Of a DNA stretch of 64,000 nucleotides, positions 1 through 9,441 are shown one piece after another. Position numbers and translations under genes: made by a program. Source of the stretch: Seminavis robusta (lineage: Eukaryota; Bacillariophyta; Bacillariophyceae; Naviculales; Naviculaceae). The notes under the pieces are model-generated. The model was given only the letters and a program-made list of their open reading frames with translations. It was not told the origin of the DNA and made no database searches. The stretch's first letter is position 1. Each line of letters starts with the position of its first letter. The stretch is from the NCBI GenBank assembly GCA_903772945.1, contig CAICTM010000142.1, forward strand, positions 43,646 through 107,645. The letters are read 5' to 3'.

Positions 1-319
1 GACGCACACCTCTTCATACAAAAGAAAAGCCGTATCCAACCTCGAACCTCCAAACGACGACACCGACAATGGCACAAAGACAATTGAAAATTGGACGCAC
101 TATTATTAGTACATGTACTCGGATTCGATTCTTGTACATCGTAGCACCTACCGTATCCACTACTCTCCTACCGTAGCTAGCCCCCCAAACGAGATCGACG
201 GCTGCCGCCATTGCTACTGTAGATAGCTAACTCTCCCCAGACAGTACAAGTCAAGGAGATCCTCTCCGCACTACTATAGCTACTATAGTATAGTATACCA
301 AGGCAGCTACAAAACTACC
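1..319. other. Left edge, non-coding
   Basis: No supported gene. AT-rich leader DNA with short palindromic words (GTACATGTAC near 110) and CTAT/CTATAG runs near 270-300, just upstream of the Roadblock gene. It probably holds that gene's promoter; no defined element could be identified. Confidence 0.4.
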
Positions 320-847
320 ATGATCAGGTCTTGTCGAATTCCTCCCATTTTGAATCGAATTTGCGACGATGTCATACACACGTCTCTATTGGTGACGGCC
401 GACGGTGAACTATTAGGAGCCAGCACCAAGCGAAGCAGTTCCAGCCTCTTTGGACCTCCTCCCGATGGAAACACTACTACAACGACTACACCTAACAACA
501 ACATCAACAATTCTACGATCAATACATCGGGTGCCATTGAAAATCTGGGGACGCTCATTGCCGATATTGCCGTCGATTATCATCGATTGGGCGAAGAATA
601 CGCCGGCATTGATCAAGGCGCAACAACACGCAGCAACAACAATAGCAATAGTAACAAGAGCCAACTGCAGTGTCTCTTGATGGAACTCGAATTGGGGCTT
701 GTGGCGGTATCCACCTGTGGCAGTTTTGATTGCTTGGTCATTGCCATTGCATCCCCGACGGCGCCATTGGGATTGGTCAAGGCACGCATTCAAACGCTGG
801 CGTTATACGTACAAGAAGCACTGTCGCCGTTGGCAGAGAATACATAA
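320..847 (+). CDS. Roadblock/LC7 protein, LAMTOR2-like
   Basis: Single-exon protein of 175 residues. The N-terminus (ILNRICDDVIHTSLLVTADG, then LLGAS) and the C-terminal part (LLMELELGLVAVSTCG, LVIAIAS, GLVKARIQTLALYVQEALSPL) match the order and spacing of the Roadblock/LC7 fold as seen in LAMTOR2/p14. Residues about 38-70 and 95-115 are Ser/Thr/Asn-rich insertions that make it longer than the usual ~125 residues. In known eukaryotes LAMTOR2 is a Ragulator subunit that anchors Rag GTPases and TORC1 on late endosomes or lysosomes; that role is inferred here. MglB- or dynein-type Roadblock proteins are less likely alternatives, because the last helix reads like LAMTOR2. Confidence 0.72.
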   Translation: MIRSCRIPPILNRICDDVIHTSLLVTADGELLGASTKRSSSSLFGPPPDGNTTTTTTPNNNINNSTINTSGAIENLGTLIADIAVDYHRLGEEYAGIDQGATTRSNNNSNSNKSQLQCLLMELELGLVAVSTCGSFDCLVIAIASPTAPLGLVKARIQTLALYVQEALSPLAENT

Positions 848-1131
848 TAGTAATTCTAGATTGCCAGGAAGATACGGATGAATGAATGATTCGATTCGTG
901 GATGTTCCAGGGGACACTGACTGCTACATGTACTAGTACCTTTACACAGCAAAATATTGGTTTGAGAAATCCACTCACTGGAAATAAGATCTCTCCTATG
1001 GATTGCCCACTTCGTGTATGATCTTGCTATTGGCTACCAGTCGCTGGCCTAGTCCCTACTGCAAACAACTATTAGTTAATTAGTAAAACGTCGTCTATTC
1101 AAAGTATCTGTGGGATTTTGTGTATGCTAGT
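848..1131. other. Intergenic
   Basis: No gene seen. This is the space between the 3' ends of two convergent genes, with a CTACATGTACTAG-type palindrome near 925. Confidence 0.4.
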
Positions 1132-2122
1132 CTACGTGTAGCAGTAGGACTCTGGGCAGCCATTCTCACATGCCCACTGCAGTACATCTTTCTGCCGTCC
1201 CCTCTGGGCCCACATTGCTGTCTTAAAATCCCATGGGCATCCATTTGCCCACTTGAGAACTTCAAAATGGTCACCCTTTGCAGCAAATGCACATGTCCTT
1301 TCATTCCATGGACAGCCATTCTCATGGGCATACTTGAGCATTTTCAAATGGCCACCCTTTGCAGCATATGCACATGTATATTCATCCCAGGGACATCCAT
1401 TTTCTCTGGCCCACTTGAGTATTTCCAAATGGTCACTAGATGCAGCATATGCACATGTATATTCATCACTTGAGCATTTTCAAATGGCCACCCTTTGCAG
1501 CATATGTACATGTCAATTCATTCCATGGACAGCCATTCTCATGGGCATACTTGAGCATTTCAAAATGCCCACTAGATGCAGCATATGTACATGTATATTC
1601 ATCCCACGGACATCCATTTTCTCTGGCCCAGTTGAGTATTTCCAAATGGCCATGGATTACAGCATTGTTGCATGTCCATTCATCCCAGGGACATCCATTT
1701 TCTCTGGCCCACTTGAGTATTTCCAAATGGCCACTCTTAGCAGCATTTTTGCATGTAGATGCATCCCAGCCAAATGCCTTATTTCTAGCCCACTGAAGAA
1801 CTTGAAGATTACCAACCTTGGCAGCTGCAGCACAGACGGCACTTCCAACAATCCGCGTAGTGCCAGTATGGCGATGGTTGTACCAATACTCAACGCTGGG
1901 CACAGTTGCGAAGACTGCCGAGTGCAATGTATGAGTTGGAGTTGCAGATGTCCTTTTGGGCATCTTCACGTCATTGCAATAAGTTGTGTAGAGATCTTTC
2001 ATGCCTTGGCTCACTGGTGCCACGAAGGCATAGTGGCCTATGCCCAGAAATGGAAAGATCTTTTGGATCCAGATGTCCTCCGTTCCAGGAAGATGCTTTG
2101 AATCATGCGGTGAATCAGACAT
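1132..2122 (-). pseudogene. F-box-like/ankyrin repeat gene, frameshifted
   Basis: From ATG at 2122 the protein has an F-box-like N-terminus (DIWIQKIFPFLGIGHYAFVAPVS). It is followed by 27-residue ankyrin-type repeats of the form GHLEILKWARENGCPWDExTCxxAA, each encoded by an 81-bp DNA repeat. At 1466-1468 the frame hits TGA inside a repeat. Against its sister repeats the DNA there lacks exactly 26 bases, between CTCAAGT and GATGAATA. The repeat series resumes in another frame and runs to 1132, ending GCPESYCYT. One downstream repeat also lacks two residues (KWANGCPW). Such arrays are common in diatoms and giant viruses and are thought to bind proteins. The gene is probably a pseudogene, or yields a truncated protein of 218 residues; an assembly error in the repeats is also possible. 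Confidence 0.7.
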
Positions 2123-2582
2123 GGTGAGTGTGAGTTTTAGCTGAAAGGAATAAAGGCAAAGTTCAGGGTTGCAGAGTCTCCTGTTTGCGTTTTATGCCAT
2201 CCATGGCAGGCCAGTTCTGTCGAAGGTCGAAGGAGGAGCGTGGACCGTCACTCTTCAACATACCGGAGTTTCCACGTTCACGCTGTGAACGGTTGAAAGC
2301 GAAAGTGCGGCACTGAAGCATGTAGGCAGGTACCGGTACCAGGTATCAATCAATTTCGGCACACGCTGCCAACGGTATTGGCACGTGCGGTGCTGGACCC
2401 CTCTTTGAAGGGCCTAGAGGTGCGAGGGCCACTTTGCTGAGCAGATGCCATTTCCTTCAATCTCATGGCAGTGCACTACTAGTAACCTACCGGTACAGGC
2501 GTGGAAATCACGAATGTAGTTATGAGAGTTCTTGTGTATTATGTAGGTTTAAGTTAATGTTAATAAGTCACAGGTCGTGCGT
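2123..2582. other. Intergenic with TACCGGTA palindromes
   Basis: No gene seen. It contains GGTACCGGTACC at about 2330-2340 and TACCGGTA at 2488-2495. It is the upstream side of the ankyrin gene and the 3' flank of the PDZ gene. Confidence 0.4.
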
Positions 2583-5114
2583 TCACCCAACTAGCGCGTA
2601 AATGGACTTGTGAACATGCTCAGAAAATTTGTCACCGCCTCCTGTCGCCCTTTCCGAGGAGTCTTCACTACCAACCGCGGTGCTCTCGACGGTCTCGTCG
2701 CCTTCGCTTTCTGATGATGCAAAAAGAGCCTCTTTGGAGTCCTTGGTGCAAGTTGTCTCCCCCAACGGGTCGTTTCCTTCATTGGTATCTTTTGTCGCGG
2801 TAAAACTGATCTCGACTGACTTGTCTGCGTCGTCTTGCTCTGCGGCGGAGGCAGTGACTGCAGGGTTCGTATTAGTGGAGACAGAGTTGTCTCTTTTTAG
2901 CTTTTGCGATGACAAGAACGACAAAATGTTGGCTGATGGAGTAGGTGGCTTGTGGTCTGGGTCCGCTCCTGTGTCATCTCGTTGAGACAAACCAGTACTA
3001 TCTTCATCCTTTGTTTCATTCTCGTCCCTTTGCGTTGTTGCTGTACCTGGGAAGAAGGGAGGATTCACCTTTGTTCTTGACTTTGGTGTCGTTGTATTTG
3101 CTCCATCCCCTTGTTCCTCCTTAACTTGGAAGAAGGTTGGAAGCTTTGACGAAATCATGCTGCTCACCTTACTGCCCCCTTTGGGCGTGGTAATCCTCGG
3201 TACTTTCTCCGGCGAAGGGCACCGATCCGTTGCCGCTGTTTGATTCTGATGAAGGTTTTCCTTCAAAGTGCGCCCGGGACTCTGCATCTTGAGAAAACCG
3301 AACCTGGCGGAGCTCCTCCTTCCTCCTTCTGTAACCTTTTCAACGTCGGCGTTGTGGTGGTTGCTCGAGGAGGGATTGTTCCCTCCTTCGTTTCTTTCTG
3401 CGTTTGCCTTTTCCAGGCGTTCTCTCGCAGACTTTGACAAGGGATCATGACGAAAGCAAAGGGTAACCCGTTTTGCAGGTTCTTCGTTCCCGCTCTTTGG
3501 CTCTGGCTTGTCGTCTTGTTGGCGCTGAGCTCGGGCCAGCAACTCTTTGTGTAGGTCCTCCAAAGACCAGGTTCCATTCACTGGATTGCCATTGATGGAA
3601 ACCAGTGTAGCACCCAAATCCGGGCGATCGGTTTCGTCGTGAAACCCTTGGAAGCCGGAAACCACAAAGATACTGTGGCTTGGCCCAACCGTCTTTTGGT
3701 GGTGGTGGTCCATGGGTTGATCTGTATCTGTTGTTGTTTTACCACCAAACACTTTGGTCCAGAAATTCTTGTTGTCCTCATCGTCCATGTGCGCATCATC
3801 ATGGCGGAGTGATGGTAGGGCAGGAGGCCCCCCGTCTTCCACAATGACATGGTTCAAGATTCCCTTGGGCCTCCTCTGAGGCGATTTTGTAAGCCAGTCA
3901 ACATTACTATGATTGGAAAGAGTTTCCACTTCCAACCTTTCAAATTGCAACCCAATAGACGTGGCATCGGGGAATGTAATCTCCCATACCGGTGGCGGAG
4001 TGGCCCTGGCCCTTGACTGCCAAGGAGGGCTTCGCAAAAAGGACGACATGCCGCCATTACTGTCCTTGAGTGTGGCTTCCCTCTTGGGGGTGCAGGGCGG
4101 GGAAGAGGAACAAAAGGAAGAGCAAGACATTTGCTGATCCACCGTCAAACGAACCGTGGCAACACCCCCATCGGTGACTAACGACGCGACGGATGACTGA
4201 TCATCACTGCTAGAAGAGATACCGACACCACTTAGCAGTACCTGTTGCTGTTGATGATGATCATGATGATTGGATCCACTACTGGTACCAAAGTCTAGAG
4301 CATCCAAATCACTAAAGTTGCTATCCGTCGACAGCCCCCGAGCTCTGTTTGCAATGCTCAATGGAATGTCATTCGAAACGCACCGTCTGCGCGATGGTGG
4401 TGTTTGCTGCAAGAACTGTTCATGCGCTTGCAGCTGATAGGCAACGGTGCGTTCTTCCAATTGCTGTTGTTCCCTTTGAAAATCCTTGACTTGTTGGGCG
4501 TATCCTTGCACGTGTTTGACTAGGGATTTCTTTTCCGTGGCTCGCTGCTTGACTTTGGCAGCGAGTTTGGCATTTTGCGCATGTAGTTTGAGAAGAGCCC
4601 GTTCGAGCTTGGCATTGCGTTCTTGGTAGTCTTGGGTCTTTTGGTAGAGTTGTTCGTATAGTGTTGCCTGTTCTTCGGCATCTTTCTGTAGATTGTAAAT
4701 GGTTCCATGAAAGCCATGAATCAGAGTGCAGAGCTGCATGGCCGGTGTTTCTTCGAGTCTCCATTGATGTTGCAGATTATCTAGGGACTTTTGAAGCTGA
4801 CAGACAGTGCTTTTGTGGGATGTTGTAGTATTGTTGTCATGGTTCTTCTGGAGTGATTGATGGTAGGTAGCACTGTCCATCATGGCTAGCTTGACGAGAA
4901 TCGTCATGCTTTGCAGCAATATCTGAACTTGTTCTGAAGCATCGTCCAGCTGCAATGGCATCTTGGATTCATCATCATGATGGTCTTGAATTATTAATGA
5001 GTGAGGTACCTCATCCAATCCAGAAATTACACCAACGATGTTTACAGAAGCCACTGTGGTCATTGTCTTGTATTGTGGGCGAAAGAAGCAAAAGGTTTGC
5101 TCTGGCTGTCTCAT
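2583..5114 (-). CDS. Coiled-coil and PDZ-like domain protein
   Basis: Single-exon protein of 843 residues from ATG at 5114; an in-frame ATG at 5063 (MTTVAS) could be the true start. Residues about 130-240 form a long charged, Gln-rich coiled coil (repeated LEERT, KLERALLKLHAQ, KDFQREQQQL). Residues about 375-560 look like an interrupted PDZ domain: a strand with IGLQFERLEV, then the signature DLGATLVSINGNPVNG followed by WSLEDLHKELL and a final VTLCFRHDP strand. The rest is Ser/Thr-rich and probably disordered. There is no signal peptide or membrane segment. PDZ modules of this kind are frequent in diatom scaffolds. The specific role is unknown. Confidence 0.7.
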   Translation of the reverse strand: MRQPEQTFCFFRPQYKTMTTVASVNIVGVISGLDEVPHSLIIQDHHDDESKMPLQLDDASEQVQILLQSMTILVKLAMMDSATYHQSLQKNHDNNTTTSHKSTVCQLQKSLDNLQHQWRLEETPAMQLCTLIHGFHGTIYNLQKDAEEQATLYEQLYQKTQDYQERNAKLERALLKLHAQNAKLAAKVKQRATEKKSLVKHVQGYAQQVKDFQREQQQLEERTVAYQLQAHEQFLQQTPPSRRRCVSNDIPLSIANRARGLSTDSNFSDLDALDFGTSSGSNHHDHHQQQQVLLSGVGISSSSDDQSSVASLVTDGGVATVRLTVDQQMSCSSFCSSSPPCTPKREATLKDSNGGMSSFLRSPPWQSRARATPPPVWEITFPDATSIGLQFERLEVETLSNHSNVDWLTKSPQRRPKGILNHVIVEDGGPPALPSLRHDDAHMDDEDNKNFWTKVFGGKTTTDTDQPMDHHHQKTVGPSHSIFVVSGFQGFHDETDRPDLGATLVSINGNPVNGTWSLEDLHKELLARAQRQQDDKPEPKSGNEEPAKRVTLCFRHDPLSKSARERLEKANAERNEGGNNPSSSNHHNADVEKVTEGGRRSSARFGFLKMQSPGRTLKENLHQNQTAATDRCPSPEKVPRITTPKGGSKVSSMISSKLPTFFQVKEEQGDGANTTTPKSRTKVNPPFFPGTATTQRDENETKDEDSTGLSQRDDTGADPDHKPPTPSANILSFLSSQKLKRDNSVSTNTNPAVTASAAEQDDADKSVEISFTATKDTNEGNDPLGETTCTKDSKEALFASSESEGDETVESTAVGSEDSSERATGGGDKFSEHVHKSIYALVG

Positions 5115-5842
5115 TCAAGGGCAGGCAGCTCTTTGGTACGGTCTCAGTTGGTTGATCCGATAATGCTATTATGATGACTATTATTAGCTAGCACTTCTTC
5201 TTCTTCTTCTTCTTCTTTGTAGTCGCGGAATTTGTGATGGAAAGCTCTCGGAATCAAGATCAGATCAATGGATCGGCGCCTGAGTTTCTACAATGAAACT
5301 GACACTTTCAAGCAAGAGTTCAAGCGAGCAACTGGTGTGGATACGTGCTGGTTGTTCCTGCTTCCTGCTACTATGTTTCAAAAGTTCCCAGAACCCCAGC
5401 ACGTTTCAAATTTTCCATTCGCCACAGTCATGGTGCATCAACCCAAAGAGGCCATTTTAACGGAGCTTGGGGAAAGGTCCATTTCCAGCGAGAGAAACCA
5501 TTTTGGAACGCAAAATGTGAGGAAACGAATTTGTGAGGGGGAGGGAGAACTCGCATGTCACATACAAACTGAGTGACCTCTGTGTTTTCACAGCTGAGAT
5601 GGCTTTTACAGAGCCAAAGAGACGTTGCCTCGATCGTCTCGACCAAATTCAAACCAGGACCAACACTCTCCATCATCATCGTGTGTGAGAGGAGAAGCAA
5701 GGGAACATCCAATAGCTGAGGTCTGCTGCATTGTCCTGGTTGTTCCAGTGTTGGGTATTCAAGCTAGTAGCTAGAAGATAGTGGAAAAGGCGAAACGCTA
5801 CAAACAAAACAACAATACACAAGCAGCTATAATTACTTCACA
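5115..5842. other. Divergent intergenic region
   Basis: No supported gene. It separates the PDZ protein and APH-1, which are transcribed divergently, so it should hold both promoters. A CTT microsatellite lies at about 5194-5216. Short open frames between 5268 and 5712 overlap on both strands and show no domain. Confidence 0.45.
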
Positions 5843-6793
5843 ATGACATCGTTTCCACTCCTCTTGGGATGTGCCTTGGTGGCCTTTGGTCCGTTCATGT
5901 CCCTCTTTTTCCTGGTGGTGTATCAAAAGTCCCAGTTGGTGATTATCGTGACCACTTCGGCCTTTTTCTTTTTAGTATCGGCATTGGCCGGCAGTTTTGT
6001 GTGGTGGCTCTTTGCGGCCGTGGGGTTGGATGATTTGGTGTCACTCCTCTTACCAGGCGTCTTGTCCCAATTCATCTTTCGATGTTGCTTTGTGGCGCTC
6101 TACCACAAGGTGGAAAAAGTCGTTCGATTATGCATTGAACAAGAAGACGCACGAGGACAATCGGGCACCAATCAAGATCTCGAAGAGTACGACGAAAATT
6201 GGACGGCGGCGGCCAAATTGCGACTTCAAATCAACGATGCGAGCTGTGGTGTTGCGGCAGGAGTCGGATTCGGAGGCATGCATGCCATTATGCTCTATGG
6301 GACCTTGTTGGCGAGTGAATCCGGAAATGTTGGAGTATTGTATCAAGAATCGTGTCCCGACATTCCCTCCTTGGCCCAGTCGGCAGTCTACGCATTGTGC
6401 TTTTCCATTATGGACATTTTTTGGATGCTCCTGACCTTTTTTGGAATGCGTCGACGACTGCTGTATCACCGTGGAAGAGAATTTGAAGACAACATTCGAG
6501 GATTTGGATCCTACTTTGGAAATTCACGAAGTGGAGGCAACTTGGCACTCATGTTTGTCCTCCTCTCCCATTTGGGATCCTCCATTGTTACCGTAGCGTC
6601 ATTCTTTGAAAAGGGATGCTATGTCACCATTCCTTCGCTGGTGGGGATTACCTTGTTTACGGCCTACACCTTTTGGGCCGGAACGGCTCGAATCTATATG
6701 CCACCCGAAAACTCGGACCAATCCATATCCCGAACGGCGTCCAGGGTAGAAGCGGATCAGGCACCTGTTCCTCGACGCACCCGAATGGACTGA
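5843..6793 (+). CDS. APH1: Gamma-secretase subunit APH-1
   Basis: Single-exon 316-residue polytopic membrane protein. About seven hydrophobic segments are visible: residues 2-28, 31-58, 63-88, 135-160, 178-202, 235-255 and 262-282. Family landmarks include an N-terminal LGCALVAFGPFMSLFFLVV segment, DASCGVAAGVGFGGMHAIMLYG with its small-residue G-x-G stretch and conserved His, and a late SHLGSSIVTVASFF segment with a second conserved His. APH-1 is a scaffold for presenilin, nicastrin and PEN-2 in the intramembrane protease that cleaves single-pass proteins in the secretory pathway. The length fits the family (250-310 residues). The call rests on motif order and topology. Confidence 0.9.
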   Translation: MTSFPLLLGCALVAFGPFMSLFFLVVYQKSQLVIIVTTSAFFFLVSALAGSFVWWLFAAVGLDDLVSLLLPGVLSQFIFRCCFVALYHKVEKVVRLCIEQEDARGQSGTNQDLEEYDENWTAAAKLRLQINDASCGVAAGVGFGGMHAIMLYGTLLASESGNVGVLYQESCPDIPSLAQSAVYALCFSIMDIFWMLLTFFGMRRRLLYHRGREFEDNIRGFGSYFGNSRSGGNLALMFVLLSHLGSSIVTVASFFEKGCYVTIPSLVGITLFTAYTFWAGTARIYMPPENSDQSISRTASRVEADQAPVPRRTRMD

Positions 6794-7623
6794 TGAGAAG
6801 GCTTTCAGTTCATTTCGTACAGTACAGTATAACTAATTGTCGTACGATAGAGAGAGTTTTGGGGATCAACTTATATGGTTCTGTAGACGAAGGTTTCTTG
6901 ATTGCTTGAAGACAAAGGAAGTGCCAAACCATGGAGTGAATTCATGCCATACTGACCTACCGGTAGCCTGTGATCATCATCCGGGCATCATGCATCCGTC
7001 GAAAGCGTGGCTTATCGTGGGGATTTGATTCCACAGGTAACAGTCAGATTGTATAGTCCAGTAATGAAGCCATCTATAGGATTTGTGAGAAGTGTTTGTT
7101 ACATGTAGTAGGAACATTATTTGAAGAGTAGCTTAGTGGAAGCACATGCAGCAGAATCGAATCAGGAGTGGTATTGGTGCAGCTAAAAGACCAGTGTTAT
7201 GAGGACGGCTAAGGAGGGCACCAGAACCAGGCGACCCAATGGCTGGGTAGCTAGCTAGACAGATCATGAAAGATGAGTCATTTCTCTTTGCAACCAGGCT
7301 ACGTAGCTATACCGCTCACCCTTCGTCCTCATCAGTATGGTTGTCTTTGATTTTGAGAATAAAAGGCATGAACGGGGTCGAGAATTGATCGACCACGAAC
7401 AAAAACACTCATCACGGTCGGTAATACGGTACGGTTGTGTAAGGTCTACATTTATAACGAGAGGCCGACAACTGGCTGCAACTTCAAGTCACGGCAGTTC
7501 AGTTCTCCAAGCCATTTGGATTGCATCAAAATTAGTATTCGTCGATAGGATAGGAAACCACAGCCTTGTAGATTGACTGGGTCATCATCAGTAGTGCGGG
7601 GGGATTGTTGCTTTCTGCTTCAG
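6794..7623. other. Intergenic between convergent genes
   Basis: No supported gene in about 830 bp. TACCGGTA lies at 6958-6965 and a TTACATGTAGTAG word near 7100. A short frame at 7337-7576 has no recognisable domain. Confidence 0.4.
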
Positions 7624-8331
7624 CTAGCGCGCTGCATGAAAGTCACTTTCGGCACGTAACTGTAACTGTTCTTCCAGTGTCTTCATATCTCCCAATTCCC
7701 ATACTTTCAGAATGCGTCCATTCATGCAGGTGAATTCGGTAGCACCCATCCACGAGACGACACGTCCAGTAGGTGGATATCCGAGCAGATCACCGGTATG
7801 TTTGCCACTGAACCGCAACCGACAAAAGGCTTTGTTGTTTTCGACGACCATGGAGTGAATTTCGCAGTGATAATCACTCAAAGCACCATGAATGGTGGCG
7901 ACCATGCGGGCAAATCCATCGTGTCCGATTTTATCCAAGCCCGTGTTTCCATTGAATCTGATTTTGGGAGAACATACTTGCGGAATGAGATCCAATTCTC
8001 CTCGATTCCAGATATCCGAAATGAACTTTTTGACCAAATCACGGGTAACATCGGCTTTGGCGAAGGCAGGATCTCCCACGGGAATGTCCGTGACTGTCGC
8101 CGCTGGTGGCGCCTGCTGTTGTTGTTGGACTTGCGGTGGCGACTGCGGCGGTAGATGATCTTGTTTCTGCAGTTCTTGTTGGTGTTGTTGTTGCTGTTGT
8201 GCCGCTGGGACATTGGCTTCCGTCGTGGTGCCAGTCTGCGATGGTTGTTCACCGACGACATCACCACCAGGGCCCTTGCCGTCTTCTTTCTTGTCCTTGC
8301 CCTTCTTCTTCTTGAAACCGAGGAATCCCAT
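7624..8331 (-). CDS. SnoaL-like NTF2-fold protein
   Basis: Protein of 235 residues in two parts. Residues 1-95 are Lys-rich (GFLGFKKKKGKDKK) then Gln/Pro-rich and probably disordered. Residues 105-230 fit the SnoaL-like/polyketide-cyclase family: VKKFISDIWNRGELDLIPQV, a GHDGFARMVATIH helix, DYHCEIHSMVVENNKAFCRLRFSG, then GRVVSWMGATEFTCMNGRI with KVWELGD. The fold is a cone-shaped barrel used by many small enzymes and by non-enzymatic stress proteins. Substrate and activity cannot be read from the sequence. The start ATG is followed at once by a basic stretch, with no transit peptide. Confidence 0.75.
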   Translation of the reverse strand: MGFLGFKKKKGKDKKEDGKGPGGDVVGEQPSQTGTTTEANVPAAQQQQQHQQELQKQDHLPPQSPPQVQQQQQAPPAATVTDIPVGDPAFAKADVTRDLVKKFISDIWNRGELDLIPQVCSPKIRFNGNTGLDKIGHDGFARMVATIHGALSDYHCEIHSMVVENNKAFCRLRFSGKHTGDLLGYPPTGRVVSWMGATEFTCMNGRILKVWELGDMKTLEEQLQLRAESDFHAAR

Positions 8332-9441
8332 GGTCTCCTTCCTTCCTTATCTCGATCAATGAATTTATCTCTGGGGTAGCTACCGGCAGCTCGTGTTATC
8401 CTATGAATGAATGAATCACACACACTTGCTGCGATCTCCCGGGATCCACCACTATCTATCTATAGCCTCTCTACTCTATGCACTTTCTCCAATGTCAACT
8501 TGCCCACAAGCAACATCCAAGTCATGCTGCGAAGGCTAGTAGGCGGCGGAGGAACTTTTAGAAGCTGCGCAGGGCTGTCGTGTTAGTGCTGCAATTCCCT
8601 GTTTTGCTTTTTTGGCTTCTTTCACGTCTGATGCCAACAGGATGACCCTTCTACGAAATAGCCTCAGTTATTAGATACTACAAGTCTACAAGTATGGATC
8701 CTTGCAAATGAGTTACTTCTCAATGCATGAGATATGATACAATCTCAGTTGCTTGTCAAATCCACATCAGCTATTCAGCTACTAGAATCTATTTCGGCAC
8801 AAGCAAGGAAATGGCCACACAGCAAAGGTGCCGTCCAAATGATTATCTATTGGTACATGTATCTTCTGCTCACTTCGGAGCCTGTAATCACTATGCTACC
8901 GAAGATGCTACATTTAGCTAGCTAGCTACAAGCTAGAGCTGAAGCAGTGGCCAAAACAGATCCGGTAGATGCATGCTATAGCAAACCAGAGAAATGACAC
9001 CCACAAGATGCCAACGTATTGGTTTGTTTGTGTCAGAACCAAGCTCTGGAAGTGCTTGTACCAATGGCTGTGAATTCTGGTATCGGTAGCAATCATTTGG
9101 GTAGCGAAATCACCACCCGATGTTACATAGTCTAGCTAGCAGCTAGCTAGCTAGAGCTGTCTAGATACCGGTAGCTAATGCACTCTTTGAGAGCTGTGAG
9201 CTTGCTCAAGTCCAGAGATCAAAAAGTACGAGTACGGATCTGTGCTGGTGGCACTTCTAATAGTACTGTATCTAAATATCAAGTTCAGTGCGAAATATTG
9301 CTTGTGCATCTTTTCTTTGTTGAGAGAAAGAAAGCCTTTCTGCCTGCTTGCATTCCCATCCATGCACTTGGCAGGGACCCATACCCAAAACACCGTCGCA
9401 TTGGATGCAACTAATTAATTGTGTCAGTATAATATTCCGCC
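8332..9441. other. Divergent intergenic region
   Basis: About 1.1 kb with no supported gene, between the divergent SnoaL-like and WBP11-like genes. It carries clustered AGCTAGCTAG runs at 8915-8940 and 9130-9155, TACCGGTA at 9166-9173 and a GTACATGTATC word near 8855. Small frames (8727-8925, 9178-9414) look like chance. Confidence 0.45.

Noticed and set aside
1250-1800. 81-bp direct repeats considered as CRISPR-like or satellite DNA
   Set aside because: The units are contiguous, have no spacers and encode ankyrin-type repeats.
1253-2101. 282-residue plus-strand frame with CTCxFIP repeats
   Set aside because: Shadow of the ankyrin repeat DNA on the minus strand.
5268-5712. Overlapping small frames between the PDZ and APH-1 genes
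   Set aside because: Present on both strands with no domain; located in a probable promoter region.
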